A stretch of 38,148 bases of DNA. Source: Phallusia fumigata (lineage: Eukaryota > Chordata > Ascidiacea > Phlebobranchia > Ascidiidae). The position numbers were made by a program, and so were the translations under genes. The DNA is taken from the NCBI GenBank assembly GCA_008931825.1, contig QXVZ01017285.1:1-38148 (forward strand), written 5' to 3'. Positions within the stretch are counted from its first letter, which is position 1. The number at the start of each line of letters is the position of its first letter. This document shows, piece after piece, positions 32,201 to 38,078 of the stretch. The notes beneath the pieces are model-generated. The model was not told the DNA's origin and searched no databases. It worked only from the letters and a program-made list of their open reading frames with translations.

Positions 32201-34285
32201 CAAAGTCTTTGTTCGCAGGAAACGAAGTCGAACATTGGTGGCTTTGCTCCATTCTTGCAACACAGGGGCATAGGAGAAGTTGTAAGAGCCTGGACGACCT
32301 TTCACCATTGAAACAATGACCTAAAATGACAAAATTGTGATCAGCATTATTCTAGTAATCATTTCCTACAATTTTTTGATTTGTCCAATTTAGATTAAAG
32401 ATACCTTTTTGAAAATTCATTTTGTGAGTTCTTGTTTGCAAAGCATACAACATATAATACCGTACAAATAAAAAGTGAACCACCATTCAGCACATAAACA
32501 AACTGAGTGTATTGATATAAATGTCTTTAGGCAATACAGGAAATCCTGACGGTGGAATTCAACTGAAAGTCATTCAAGCCAGATTGCAGACGCCTACGCT
32601 AGTTACACGACTCGGGCCAGTGCTTGTGCACGCAGCTCGCACTGTTTTTGGTAAAGCCATTAAAAAAGCTAAACCCATTAGAGACTTACCTCTCCATTCT
32701 CCAGTGGCACAACGCTTGAATAGTCGGACGTGCACTTAACACTGTCATCACGGGTGATTTCTTCCAGACTGTCCATTCCAAACAAGTTGTAGCAATCGCT
32801 GTTGGTATTTGCGAAGTATTGCCATGGTTGGTAACTTGCTCCATAATCCGACGATCTCTCCAGCACCCAAGTGCCGGCTCTCGGCGAGTTGGCGAATTTG
32901 ATTAGAACGTAAGCAACATGGAAAACCTGTATGTGGTAATTGAAACATTATGTTGAGTAGTTAACATTTGTCGTTCCTTAGTAACATTAGTTGAAAGGTT
33001 GTTTTTCTAAGGTTCGTGCCGTCTTTGTGTAAACTGTGTACGGCTTTTATTACTAAGCTTTTAGTACTGGTTTTATAGCTGGCTTTTATAATGGGGCGCG
33101 ACTGAAAACAGCGTTTAAACTCTCTCGTAGTGATTTGTATTTAGAGATCTGTCCCATTTGTCGCGCGTAACTGGGGCAAAAATTGGGACCAAGCAGTCTC
33201 AGCAGGACAGACACTAACAATTTGTCCAAGTGCAAAAAAAACTTCCTGCAGTCGCCAACGCCTGCTGGGCGACACTTTTGGCGTTTAGCACAGGAAACGA
33301 ATTCAACGTCACCTACATACTAGGAAACCAGTGCTAGTATTTCCTGGCCTACAGGAGCCGACAGCAAGCGCCAGAAAACGAGACACCTTTAAAACGGGCG
33401 AAGAAAAAAGGGCTACGGCAAAAGCGACGCAGACGCGCCAAGCCGCAAGCGGAAACCAATGTTCGGGTAATAACGGGATACTTGTCCGCCAATTAATCGC
33501 GGTTTTCCTGTACAAATTACATAGTATTTCCTTGTTGTTTCTTTGCAATAAGTTATTTGCTATGCGGACAGTTGCGCAGGCAAATCGAACAGTCAAATAA
33601 AAGTATTCGGCGCCTGGCGGGCAGTAAATTGATAAGCTTTCCCTTGAGACTAAGCAGATATCGTCTCCAGTTCGCTTTATTAGTTAATAAACGTTCGTTC
33701 AGCCTACCACTGCGTACATTCCAGCCATTCATTACATGATGAAAGTATTGACGTATATAAAACAACAAGTTACCTGTCCAAGATGAATGGTCATGTTGAC
33801 CTTGTTGAATTCATTTCCACGGGAAAGCGGGGGACTCTGCCACCATTTCTCAGTTCCATCAATGGCATTGTTGGCCGGGTGAGACTTTCCGGCGGTTGCG
33901 CTGTTGCAAACGTCACAAACCTGACCCTGATGGACGCTGTTCGAAAACTCGAAGTTTGTGCCTCCAGTCAGTTTGCAGAAAAGTTCAGGTCCTCGCGTTC
34001 CGCAAGTAGCCGTAGCGTCAATACGTTTTCCTGTTGTAAAAACGATAACGTAATGCTGACATGTAGAGATATATTTTACGTACACCTTATATGCGCAATA
34101 AAATAAAGCCTGGATTTATCTAAAACTTATTAAGAATTGTTGGTATAACTAAAATTCACACACTCACCTGATGCAATGTTGAAATAAGGCGGACTCAAAA
34201 TATCCTTTTCTTGCACAACCAAATCAGTACTTAACTGAGCAAGGCATTGCCAAGCCAGCGTTAATGCTATCGCTAGGCGCAGCAT
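290..34285 (-). CDS. LAMA5-like: Laminin subunit alpha, alpha-3/5-like (whole gene, about 73 coding exons)
   Basis: This gene encodes the alpha chain of a laminin heterotrimer, a secreted basement-membrane protein that polymerises through its LN domain, trimerises with beta and gamma chains through a coiled coil, and binds cell receptors through its LG domains. Translated exons give, in order, signal peptide, LN, LE repeats, a domain IVB-like region of about 590 residues, LE repeats, laminin IV type A, LE repeats, coiled coil and LG1-LG5. That order and the total of about 3,700 residues match the alpha-5 class. Exons were joined by gt/ag sites with continuous phase from 34285 onwards. The exact subtype name is an inference from architecture. 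The extreme C-terminus is not closed: the last LG5 strands are not in the window. At least four places allow alternative messages (see separate entries). Confidence 0.95.
1045..1870. repeat. Interspersed repeat copy 1 (with G-rich tandem units)
   Basis: This copy lies in the intron between the LG5 exons at 893-1030 and 2102-2251. Its left end (aaaactacaagggtg) and the following aaacgcacacatg block match the left ends of the copies at 4258, 5817 and 11971. Its right end (cagagtgaaaacaatgtgtg, then a cct-rich terminus) matches the right ends of the others. Between them are about four degenerate units containing g-runs followed by ggggtta. Not coding. Confidence 0.75.
2498..5431 (-). CDS. LAMA5-like: Laminin alpha LG3-LG4 linker and LG4 domain
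   Basis: Exons are 5277-5431, 4686-4820, 4125-4239, 3229-3478 and 2498-2666. The first gives the end of LG3 and the linker ([15 protein letters not shown], then a charged stretch). LG4 begins around [20 protein letters not shown] and shows [63 protein letters not shown] and [17 protein letters not shown]. For exon 4686-4820 I chose the gtgggt donor rather than the adjacent gtaaaa because only the former keeps frame (the latter gives a TGA). LG4-5 of alpha chains usually bind dystroglycan, heparin and sulfatide. Confidence 0.9.
4258..4580. repeat. Interspersed repeat copy 2 (core deleted)
   Basis: It lies in the LG4 intron between 4239 and 4686. It has the same left part (aaaactaaaagggtg, then ggaaacgcatgggtca) and the same A-rich right part ending in ggacccataac, but the G-rich tandem core is absent. 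This gives the shortest form of the family in the window. Confidence 0.7.
5817..6675. repeat. Interspersed repeat copy 3 (with G-rich tandem units)
   Basis: It lies in the intron between exons 5277-5431 and 6786-6956. The left end is aaaactagaagggtag, and about four G-rich units follow (near 6107, 6236, 6336 and 6461). The right end is A-rich, then cagagtgaaaacaatatgcg and ggggacccataataat. Same orientation as the other copies. Confidence 0.75.
6676..6740. repeat. Short tRNA-like or SINE-like segment, copy 1
   Basis: The segment ggtagctcgacagtggactc, then attacgagcataacgcattc, is about 80% alike to 36669-36715. The order of a GGTAGC/AGTGG block, a CTCATTA loop and a later GTTCC block resembles the A-box, anticodon arm and T-arm of a tRNA. 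It abuts the right end of repeat copy 3. It is not a clean tRNA gene. Confidence 0.35.
6786..7658 (-). CDS. LAMA5-like: Laminin alpha LG3, second and third exons
   Basis: Exons 7525-7658 (phase 0 to 2) and 6786-6956 (phase 2 to 2) complete LG3 with [57 protein letters not shown]. The peptide runs on from KDPT at the end of exon 10403-10540. The third exon ends at IKQ/H before a gtacgc donor and joins the exon at 5277-5431. Confidence 0.88.
7659..8674 (-). other. Presumed 3' UTR of the transmembrane form, or intron in the LG form
   Basis: AT-rich stretch with no supportable exon on either strand. The proximal part (about 8200-8674) would be 3' untranslated sequence if the transmembrane exon is used; otherwise the whole stretch is intronic sequence ahead of the LG3 exon at 7525-7658. 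Confidence 0.5.
8219..8224 (-). terminator. Poly(A) signal for the transmembrane last exon
   Basis: AATAAA on the minus strand (tttatt on plus) lies about 450 nt downstream of the TGA at 8675. No exon is visible between 8675 and 7659, so this stretch fits a 3' untranslated region. It supports reading 8675-9187 as a terminal exon. Confidence 0.5.
8675..9187 (-). CDS. Candidate alternative last exon: acidic stalk, transmembrane helix and cytoplasmic tail
   Basis: An ag at 9188-9189 (context ccattttcaaatag) opens a 513-nt frame ending in TGA at 8675-8677. It joins exon 10403-10540 in phase 0, and an in-frame TAG just upstream of the acceptor means it must be reached by splicing or by an internal ATG. 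The 170-residue product starts [15 protein letters not shown], continues as a Gly/Asp/Glu/Pro-rich acidic stalk, then has a strong hydrophobic helix at tail residues about 108-133 (genomic 8789-8866), followed by KSS and a Pro/Ala-rich tail of 37 residues ending QMDW. This predicts a type I membrane form of laminin alpha that lacks most of LG3 and all of LG4-5. Alternatively it could belong to a small gene starting at the ATG at 9152-9154. The open frame, helix and phase are seen; the splice is inferred. Confidence 0.7.
   Translation of the reverse strand: MSLDTEVIRPDMIDPNDPGESALAGGDGSDGGLDSETETGVSSAENVDLNGNEAAEQPDNAPPADTEAPEPSTVNVIPPSGDELARFALPPDPKVDDEFQPESAAGTLLPVVLIVIGVIVSIVLIGAVVSALLKSSLVSGGAAPPPPAPASPEQAPLNDVQAQRTAQMDW
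9188..10402 (-). other. Intron between first LG3 exon and the transmembrane exon
   Basis: About 1.2 kb without a convincing exon. Short open frames here, such as the one at 10053-10355 on the minus strand, are AT-rich and lack LG features or matched splice phase. Confidence 0.6.
10403..10540 (-). CDS. LAMA5-like: Laminin alpha LG3 first exon, branch point for two possible C-termini
   Basis: This 138-nt exon (46 codons, phase 0-0) begins LG3 with [11 protein letters not shown] and ends at VATKDPT before a gtaggc donor at 10397-10402. Two downstream acceptors accept its phase: 7658, which continues LG3 with [12 protein letters not shown], and 9187, which leads to the transmembrane tail exon. 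It is therefore the last exon shared by the two predicted forms of the chain. Confidence 0.88.
10676..11864 (-). CDS. LAMA5-like: Laminin alpha LG2 domain
   Basis: Exons are 11720-11864, 11205-11392, 10997-11089 and 10676-10808. The domain starts at [10 protein letters not shown] and shows the usual LG strands: [62 protein letters not shown] and [12 protein letters not shown], closing with GVTRGCQKE. All phases close. The acceptor of the first exon (tttggag) is poor but the peptide leaves little choice. Confidence 0.92.
11971..13170. repeat. Interspersed repeat copy 4, the longest, with six G-rich tandem units
   Basis: It lies in the intron between LG1 and LG2. The left end is aaaactagaagggtgg with aaacgcatgggtcccc, and the right end is cagagtgaaaacaatatgtg followed by a near-palindromic hairpin (gtccccttcaggaaggggac) and ccataataat. 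Six units of about 120-160 nt lie between, with G-runs near 12278, 12407, 12536, 12654, 12795 and 12953. No open frame for a transposase is present, so this is a non-autonomous element; its class is not resolved. Confidence 0.75.
12228..13060. repeat. Tandem array inside repeat copy 4, with a 16-nt G tract
   Basis: Units carry tttgacccattttaggggg, then ctagtggggtaactgctg, then gggctatggggtt, followed by an A/C-rich half with atgacatgtt and caaatttcatccaattcgg. Each unit has four closely spaced runs of four or more G. At 12654-12669 the G run has expanded to 16 nt and replaced the usual gacccatttta segment. Confidence 0.8.
13402..13440 (-). CDS. LAMA5-like: Candidate 39-nt microexon in the LG1-LG2 linker
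   Basis: The interval lies between an ag at 13441-13442 and a strong gtaagac donor at 13395-13401. It is exactly 13 codons in phase 2-2 and fits the flanking exons (14005-14135 ends in phase 2; 11720-11864 begins in phase 2). It would place [13 protein letters not shown] between CLIK and [10 protein letters not shown], a plausible flexible linker. The pyrimidine tract is mediocre. Skipping it also keeps the frame, so it may be constitutive or optional. Confidence 0.55.
14005..15164 (-). CDS. LAMA5-like: Laminin alpha LG1 domain
   Basis: Exons are 14979-15164, 14632-14771, 14305-14482 and 14005-14135. Diagnostic LG strands are present: [63 protein letters not shown] and the closing [17 protein letters not shown] with a late cysteine (RNCLIK). 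LG1-3 of alpha chains form the integrin-binding unit. An RGD tripeptide (SPRGDAAA) is encoded at 14422-14430. The domain follows directly on the coil. Confidence 0.93.
15240..19636 (-). CDS. LAMA5-like: Laminin alpha coiled-coil (domains II and I)
   Basis: Exons are 19485-19636, 19300-19413, 18850-18951, 18317-18463, 18159-18176, 17738-17879, 17231-17440, 16540-16754, 16269-16421, 15991-16134, 15824-15920, 15512-15676 and 15240-15400. The region opens with [14 protein letters not shown], whose CxxC pair is the usual interchain disulfide site at the N-terminal end of the coil, and continues for about 605 residues rich in Leu, Ala, Glu, Gln and Asn in heptad-like spacing with almost no Pro or Cys. 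This segment winds with beta and gamma chains. It ends in the Lys-rich stretch [20 protein letters not shown] just before LG1. Confidence 0.92.
18159..18176 (-). CDS. LAMA5-like: 18-nt microexon in the coiled coil
   Basis: Between a cag acceptor (aattgcag) and a gtatg donor lie 18 nt encoding FAVLQK in phase 0-0. The six residues fit the coil between DLKKR and LTKEA. Because it is symmetric the frame survives with or without it; its inclusion would shift the heptad register by six residues. Acceptor, donor and phase are visible, but microexons of this size need transcript support. Confidence 0.6.
19835..21815 (-). CDS. LAMA5-like: Laminin alpha third LE array
   Basis: Exons are 21655-21815, 21370-21508, 20994-21161, 20603-20806, 20144-20320 and 19835-19972. 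They carry LE repeats from [13 protein letters not shown] to [18 protein letters not shown] and end at HEGDEEC, just before the coil. The donor of the exon ending at 20603 (gtttga) is weak but no better in-frame site is nearby. The array covers about residues 1796-2124 and leads from the L4a domain to the trimerisation region. Confidence 0.94.
21935..22965 (-). CDS. LAMA5-like: Laminin alpha laminin IV type A (L4a) domain
   Basis: Exons are 22823-22965, 22641-22755, 22393-22539, 22228-22321 and 21935-22126. The peptide shows the expected order: GWIVLNLV near the start, [40 protein letters not shown] and the closing [14 protein letters not shown] before a return to LE sequence (ECICPAG). This globular domain sits inside the LE rod. 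A solvent-likely RGD (GGRGDAG) is encoded at 22459-22467. Phases close across all junctions. Confidence 0.94.
23043..23711 (-). CDS. LAMA5-like: Laminin alpha second LE array
   Basis: Exons are 23586-23711, 23275-23474 and 23043-23202. They encode LE repeats between domain IVB and the L4a domain, for example [34 protein letters not shown] and [19 protein letters not shown]. Cysteine spacing is canonical. The array covers about residues 1400-1565. Confidence 0.93.
23861..28115 (-). CDS. LAMA5-like: Laminin alpha domain IV-1 (IVB-like) exons
   Basis: Exons are 27959-28115, then either 27405-27564 or 26762-26885, then 26184-26303, 25930-26116, 25551-25700, 25346-25478, 24990-25153, 24679-24894, 24304-24515, 24073-24200 and 23861-24001. 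The region has few cysteines and reads as repeated beta-rich segments, with [20 protein letters not shown] at its start, [20 protein letters not shown] in the middle and repeated [20 protein letters not shown] strands. About 590 residues are encoded, close to the size of the equivalent domain in vertebrate alpha-5, and it is this domain that places the gene in the alpha-3/5 class rather than alpha-1/2. It returns to LE sequence at [10 protein letters not shown]. Confidence 0.9.
26762..26885 (-). CDS. LAMA5-like: Mutually exclusive exon B of domain IVB
   Basis: This 124-nt exon also begins in phase 0 and ends in phase 1. Its peptide includes [15 protein letters not shown], clearly homologous to the segment in exon 27405-27564, but it is twelve residues shorter and lacks the two cysteines near the end of exon A. 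The donor is gttgat, weaker than that of exon A. An in-frame TAG lies just upstream of the acceptor, so the exon cannot be extended leftwards. Either exon gives an intact domain with the flanking exons; both together, or neither, breaks the frame. Confidence 0.8.
27405..27564 (-). CDS. LAMA5-like: Mutually exclusive exon A of domain IVB
   Basis: This 160-nt exon runs from an acceptor at 27565-27566 to a strong gtaagt donor (27399-27404). It begins in phase 0, matching the end of exon 27959-28115, and ends in phase 1, matching the start of exon 26184-26303. It encodes a strand pair containing [15 protein letters not shown] followed by a Gly/Asp/Ser-rich stretch ending in KECLDC. The same strand pair occurs in the next exon (26762-26885), so the two are paralogous versions of one segment. 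Splicing this exon to exon 26762-26885 would shift the frame. Confidence 0.8.
28231..32036 (-). CDS. LAMA5-like: Laminin alpha first LE (laminin-type EGF) array
   Basis: Exons are 31942-32036, 31751-31866, 31436-31645, 30256-30390, 29782-29919, 29518-29690, 29346-29448, 29133-29253, 28761-28980, 28529-28672 and 28231-28433, with an optional exon at 30717-31165. They encode successive eight-cysteine LE repeats, starting with [13 protein letters not shown] and repeating patterns such as [27 protein letters not shown] and [17 protein letters not shown]. The array spans roughly residues 262-814 and forms the rod of the short arm. One repeat (exon 29133-29253) carries an RGD tripeptide at 29165-29173. 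Exon phases of 1, 2 and 0 are mixed but close in every junction. Confidence 0.94.
30717..31165 (-). CDS. Candidate alternative Ser/Thr-rich exon between LE repeats
   Basis: After a pyrimidine-rich acceptor (tttgctttcttgcag) at 31166-31170, an open frame of 149 codons ending at the TAA at 30717-30719 continues in phase from the exon ending at 31436 (phase 1, carried base C). It has almost no cysteine and is rich in Ser, Thr, Pro and acidic residues, unlike an LE repeat; it includes stretches such as [19 protein letters not shown] gtgggt donor at 30755-30760 would make it a 405-nt, phase 1-1 cassette (30761-31165, 135 codons) that joins the next LE exon. Used to its stop it would be a terminal exon giving a protein of about 550 residues: signal peptide, LN, two to three LE repeats and this tail. 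The open length, acceptor and phase are seen; use in a transcript is inferred. Confidence 0.55.
32150..34285 (-). CDS. LAMA5-like: Laminin alpha exons 1-4: signal peptide and LN (laminin N-terminal) domain
   Basis: Exons are 34168-34285, 33774-34030, 32690-32926 and 32150-32320. The ATG at 34283-34285 has a purine at -3 and opens a hydrophobic signal peptide ([17 protein letters not shown]). The LN domain follows directly: [25 protein letters not shown] and the [18 protein letters not shown] block are the hallmark LN motifs, and [19 protein letters not shown] strands continue it to about residue 261. The LN domain drives calcium-dependent laminin network assembly. Phase is 1 after exon 1, then 0 through exon 4. 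The intron after exon 2 is about 850 bp and holds a CpG-rich block. Confidence 0.96.
33180..33480. promoter_or_regulatory. CpG-rich block in the second laminin intron
   Basis: Within the intron between 32926 and 33774, this stretch is markedly richer in CG dinucleotides and G+C than the surrounding AT-rich intron. It contains a short perfect inverted repeat (atactag/ctagtat with a 10-nt loop, near 33317-33340). No exon fits here. An enhancer or internal promoter is possible but only inferred. Confidence 0.25.
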
Positions 34286-35195
34286 TCTTCTGTTGTGTCA
34301 GTGTCGCACACAATATGCAAAACTTGCTTGTCGTCTCTCGCACAAATTTATCTTGTAAACGCCTATCTTCTCGTAATCGACGACTTTTGCACACTGACTG
34401 CCTTTTCCCCAAGCAGGCAACGTCTTGTACGCTCCACTGCCTGTCTGTGACGAAAAAAGAGCCATCGGCTTTTCTCTTTTCATGCCCGGCGTTTTTCCAC
34501 CTTGCCGATTCAGCCAGCTGACCTTTCGAGCGAAACGTTTGTTCAGAGGCGACGGCCTATTCTCTGTGGCAATAAAGGCTGGAGCGAAACCACACGAAAA
34601 TTGTCGCCTTGTGACCCAGATTGTATTTATGACGTAACTGTCTATTGTCTGATACTTCACAATGTAATTGTTCTCAGATTGTTTTGTCACATAAAACAAT
34701 TGGATGATTGTTACGTAAAGTGATGTCATAATATCCCAGTTTAATTTCTTGGAAAGCTTCGTTATGGGCGAAATATTTTGGTAAATGTAAAACCATGTTA
34801 AAACAAGAGTTATTAGATTGTCTGCACTCAAAAGTGCGTTGGTACGCAATCCACCAAAGCAAAAAGGTCAGTTTCCAGATAAATCCGAACCTTGAAAGGT
34901 AAAGATGACTGACATAACTCAATGTTTGACTCATGTAAATATCATTCGCTTATTCTTTTAATTCTTTTACGTTCTTTTAATGACGTTGTTAAACTGCTAA
35001 TGGACTATTGCGTGGGATTGGAATGGGATAACATTTGGTATTTGATGGATTCTCCCAAATCCATTAGCAGTTACATCGTACCAAAATTCGAATTCATATT
35101 TAATGCAGTGGTACTCGTTGGCCAGCATGTGTTTTTGACAGCAACTTTCTTACTGTGTCTATGTGTCAGCTCATAAATTCAGTTCCTTGCTGTAG
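34286..35195. promoter_or_regulatory. Intergenic region between divergent genes, likely laminin promoter
   Basis: The laminin alpha start codon faces right-to-left at 34285 and the first recognisable exon of the plus-strand gene begins at 35196, so both genes probably share this interval for 5' UTRs and promoters. On the minus strand an agataaatttg motif lies about 70-75 nt upstream of the laminin ATG. The open frame on the minus strand at 34298-34849 looks fortuitous. The missing first exon(s) of the plus-strand gene should lie here. Confidence 0.5.
34992..35072. repeat. 13-bp perfect inverted repeat
   Basis: aactgctaatgga at 34992-35004 is the exact reverse complement of tccattagcagtt at 35060-35072, with a 55-nt loop. 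It lies just upstream of the first recognisable exon of the plus-strand gene. The loop pairs poorly, so a microRNA precursor is not convincing. Confidence 0.5.
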
Positions 35196-37849
35196 AAATG
35201 AAGACTTGCACAAGGCGGTCCACGCACTTCGGTTCGTCCCCGATTATGAAGACGCAGAAAAAACCCATTCAGATGTTTTTGCGGAGGTTTACGGGAAGAA
35301 ATATCCAATTCTTACCGTTCACTGTATGAAGGTATCAAAATTAAAACGTTTTATGTTAACAAGATGAATGTAGTGTTAATAAAATGTGCTGGTTTATATA
35401 GTTATCTAAAGCGACATGCTTTATTCAACAAAAATCGTCAAACTCATGCCATAATCAGTAATACAAGTATTACACCAGACGAGCAGGTTTTTTTAATTCA
35501 GTGGAACGTTGATGAATAAAGCATGACCCTTTCGAGAACTATTTGGGCCTGAATAAGATTTATGAACAGATCTGTGATTGCGTGATTGCGTTGAGCTACC
35601 CAGTTTCACATATCAATAAATTCAACTTTAAATCTTCAACTTTACCAATTTGTATTATAACGCATTGTTAGCAACCTTTTTGCTTAATAAACCCGCGTAA
35701 GTTGATGTAAATATCAGTAAATATCAATTATTCAATTCCTAAACCTACATACCACGTTAAGCCTAACTTACCAATGATGTCGTTTGGGCCCAACCTATTT
35801 GTTCTATTTTAAGTAGAACGTTTTAGTCTCGGTAATAATACGTGGTGTATTGGCAGGAATACCAGTTTTGGCCGTTCGTAGCCAGCGATAAATGGGACGG
35901 ATGTACATCACTGAGGGTCACAGAGGGTGATCTACTTTCAACGCTCTCACAGACATACAGGGAGCTGGAAAAGACAGGCCATGTGAGCATTGTTCCCAAA
36001 ACTATTGTCCGTTCGTTCAGATTTATTAAAGCTGACAGTCTATTCAAAGTTTTATTTTGAATTAAAGTAAAAAGATGGTCAGGCTAAAATTTGCCTAGGT
36101 CCATTCACAAACGTAATACAAAAAGTTTATGTTCTACTGACAACAGAGATCATCACCACTTATTAATCACGTAATCACGAAATCTGTTACGTGAAGACGT
36201 TAGCGCCAAATCTCCAGCCAGTTATCCCGCAGACTTAGGTCTAACCGCAAGTCTCACAATGCTTTTGTGTGTAGGCGTCAATTTCCCACGCAAAGCAAAT
36301 CTTGTTTGTCTGTCCTACTTGAGGGTTTATTGTAGGTCATCTGGCGTCGTTTAGCACCCGGGTACAAACTGCCCGATGGATTACGTAATAGTTCACGTGA
36401 CTTTTCGAAGACTTACGCTATCACATAATATTGTCAAATGTAGAGATTTAAATGCATTCGATCGCCAACAAGAAAACCTTTCATTATCTGATTGGTTTTA
36501 AATGACTAATGGAATTTTGGGTGCGTGAGTTATGTGCCACTGGGACAGTTCATGATGTGACATTGCTAGAATCGCTTCGTTTGACGCAGTTGTTCTAAAC
36601 AAACTTTCCAGCACAATTCCAAAGACAATTCAATAAAATGTGATCCAACAAAACTGCAATGAGGCTGGTAGCCCGACGGTAACTCATTGTGAGCATAACG
36701 CGTTCAGCCGTTGTTCTGCCAACCCACGATACGAATGGAACGAACAAACATATTTGAAAAACACAGTTATTGGCATTTTTGACTTGATCGTACCATGCAA
36801 TAAAGTTTAAGGCTGTCAATTGACACGTAACATTTTTAAAACACTAATAATACCGCTGTAGTTTGTATTTATCGCCGTAACAAACTCTCACTGTATTGCT
36901 TTCAAAAATTTTTAGGTTCTTCGCTTTACGACGAATATTTACGAAACCGTCCTGTTCCAGCGGGGACGAACTTGCCTCAAAAACGCCACCGCTAAGCCAT
37001 TATCCCGTCATAGCCCAAACTCGGACGACAGCGATTACGGCGGTAAGTTTAAATAAAAAAAGAATATAACAGGTTACTTGCATGCCTATTATTTTTTCCG
37101 TTTTTGTCTAAACAGCGCCTTTAGAGACTGTATCAGCCAAAACGTGCAGGATTTTGATTTTGTTATCCTTTTTGTACGTCCCAGATTCGTTTGCAAGATA
37201 AAAGTAAAGCGCCCTAATTTAAAGTCACGCATTATAGGCCTGCTTATCAGTGTCACCAGTTGAACCGAAAGGCCTTTTAGCGACAAACTGTAGGCACACA
37301 GATTTTTCCATTTCGAAGATTGTTTTTGATGGATATAGAAAACGGATATAGAATGATATCACAAGAGTGTTTTGCCTAAAGTTGTTTTGCTAGAAATTTT
37401 TGTAATTTATCAGACAGAAAATACAAACTAAAGCGACAAAGTAAGTGCCAAAGTGGTAGGCACACGATTGATGTTGTCCCAATATACTTTAAAATAAAAA
37501 CACAGCTTCTTTCGTTTGAACAGAACAGGCGCCTCTCGGGGATGAACTCACCAAAATTGCGTTCACGTATTACGGAACCAGCGCCGAGCAGCTGCGCCGG
37601 ATTCTGTGCGTCGAGGGATTTAGGAAGGTCACCGTTGACGAAATCATGAGACAGAACTCCGCCACGCCGTCTAGCGGAACTCGAAAAAACGACGGATTGC
37701 CTACCTTGAAGGATTTATGCGAAGGTTCGCGAGGATCAAAATCGGAGATTGCTTTGATGAAACTTGGACACCCGGAAGCTGATGCTCGGTCTTCGGTTTT
37801 GTTTATGGATTTATCGGGAAGACAGAAGAGAGTTATTAAACGGTATTGA
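35196..37849 (+). CDS. Unknown protein gene, four joined exons (5' end unresolved)
   Basis: Exons 35196-35331, 35857-35982, 36916-37042 and 37524-37849 have good acceptors and donors (gtatca, gtgagc, gtaagt) and phases 2-0, 0-0, 0-1 and 1-stop. Together they give about 238 residues ending at TGA 37847-37849. The peptide runs LHKAVHALRFVPDYEDAEK, KKYPILTVHCMK, EYQFWPFVASDKWDGCTSL, LRFTTNIYETVLFQRGRTCL, then a Ser/Asp-rich stretch and a basic C-terminus ending KRVIKRY. No signal peptide or membrane helix is visible in this part. I do not recognise the family. The first exon, needing a phase-2 end, is not identified; a frame starting at 35001 (MDYCVGLEWDNIWYLMDSP) is a weak candidate. Read-through of the second exon would stop at 36058-36060. 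Confidence 0.65.
36640..36715. repeat. Short tRNA-like or SINE-like segment, copy 2
   Basis: The segment ggtagcccgacggtaactca, then ttgtgagcataacgcgttca, repeats the sequence at 6691-6733 and shares a preceding ccaacaaaactgca (ccaatgaaactgca in the other copy). It lies in an intron of the plus-strand gene. A degenerate tRNA-derived element is the most economical reading. Confidence 0.35.
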
Positions 37850-38072
37850 TAACATGCAGTTGGATTGGATTTTAAGAACTTGTCAGCCCACCAGCCAGAT
37901 AAGAAACTTAATAGTGATCATTTGTACCGGTTTTCCATGCCGTTTCAAAATTATGTTAAAGTTTTAGTGTAGTAAAGTCGTTTTAATGCAAAAAGCAAAA
38001 AAATCGCCTTTTTTCATTTAAATACTTTTTTAATTATAGTGTGTAAAACTGTATTTCTTGATTTTGGCCGCA

Positions 38073-38078
38073 AATAAA
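38073..38078 (+). terminator. Poly(A) signal of the plus-strand gene
   Basis: AATAAA lies about 225 nt downstream of the stop codon at 37849, with a second AATAAA at 38093-38098. Both are in the right orientation for the unknown plus-strand gene. Confidence 0.6.

Noticed and set aside
33331-33600. An 89-codon plus-strand frame in the CpG-rich intron block
   Set aside because: Composition is Arg/Ala/Thr-rich as expected from chance in CG-rich DNA; no splice context, start context or partner exon.
34298-34849. A 183-codon open frame on the minus strand upstream of laminin alpha
   Set aside because: It ends 13 nt before the laminin ATG region in a different frame, shows no domain or start context, and most likely lies in 5' UTR or promoter.
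34992-35072. A microRNA precursor at the inverted repeat
   Set aside because: Only 13 bp pair well; the rest of the 55-nt loop does not extend the stem.
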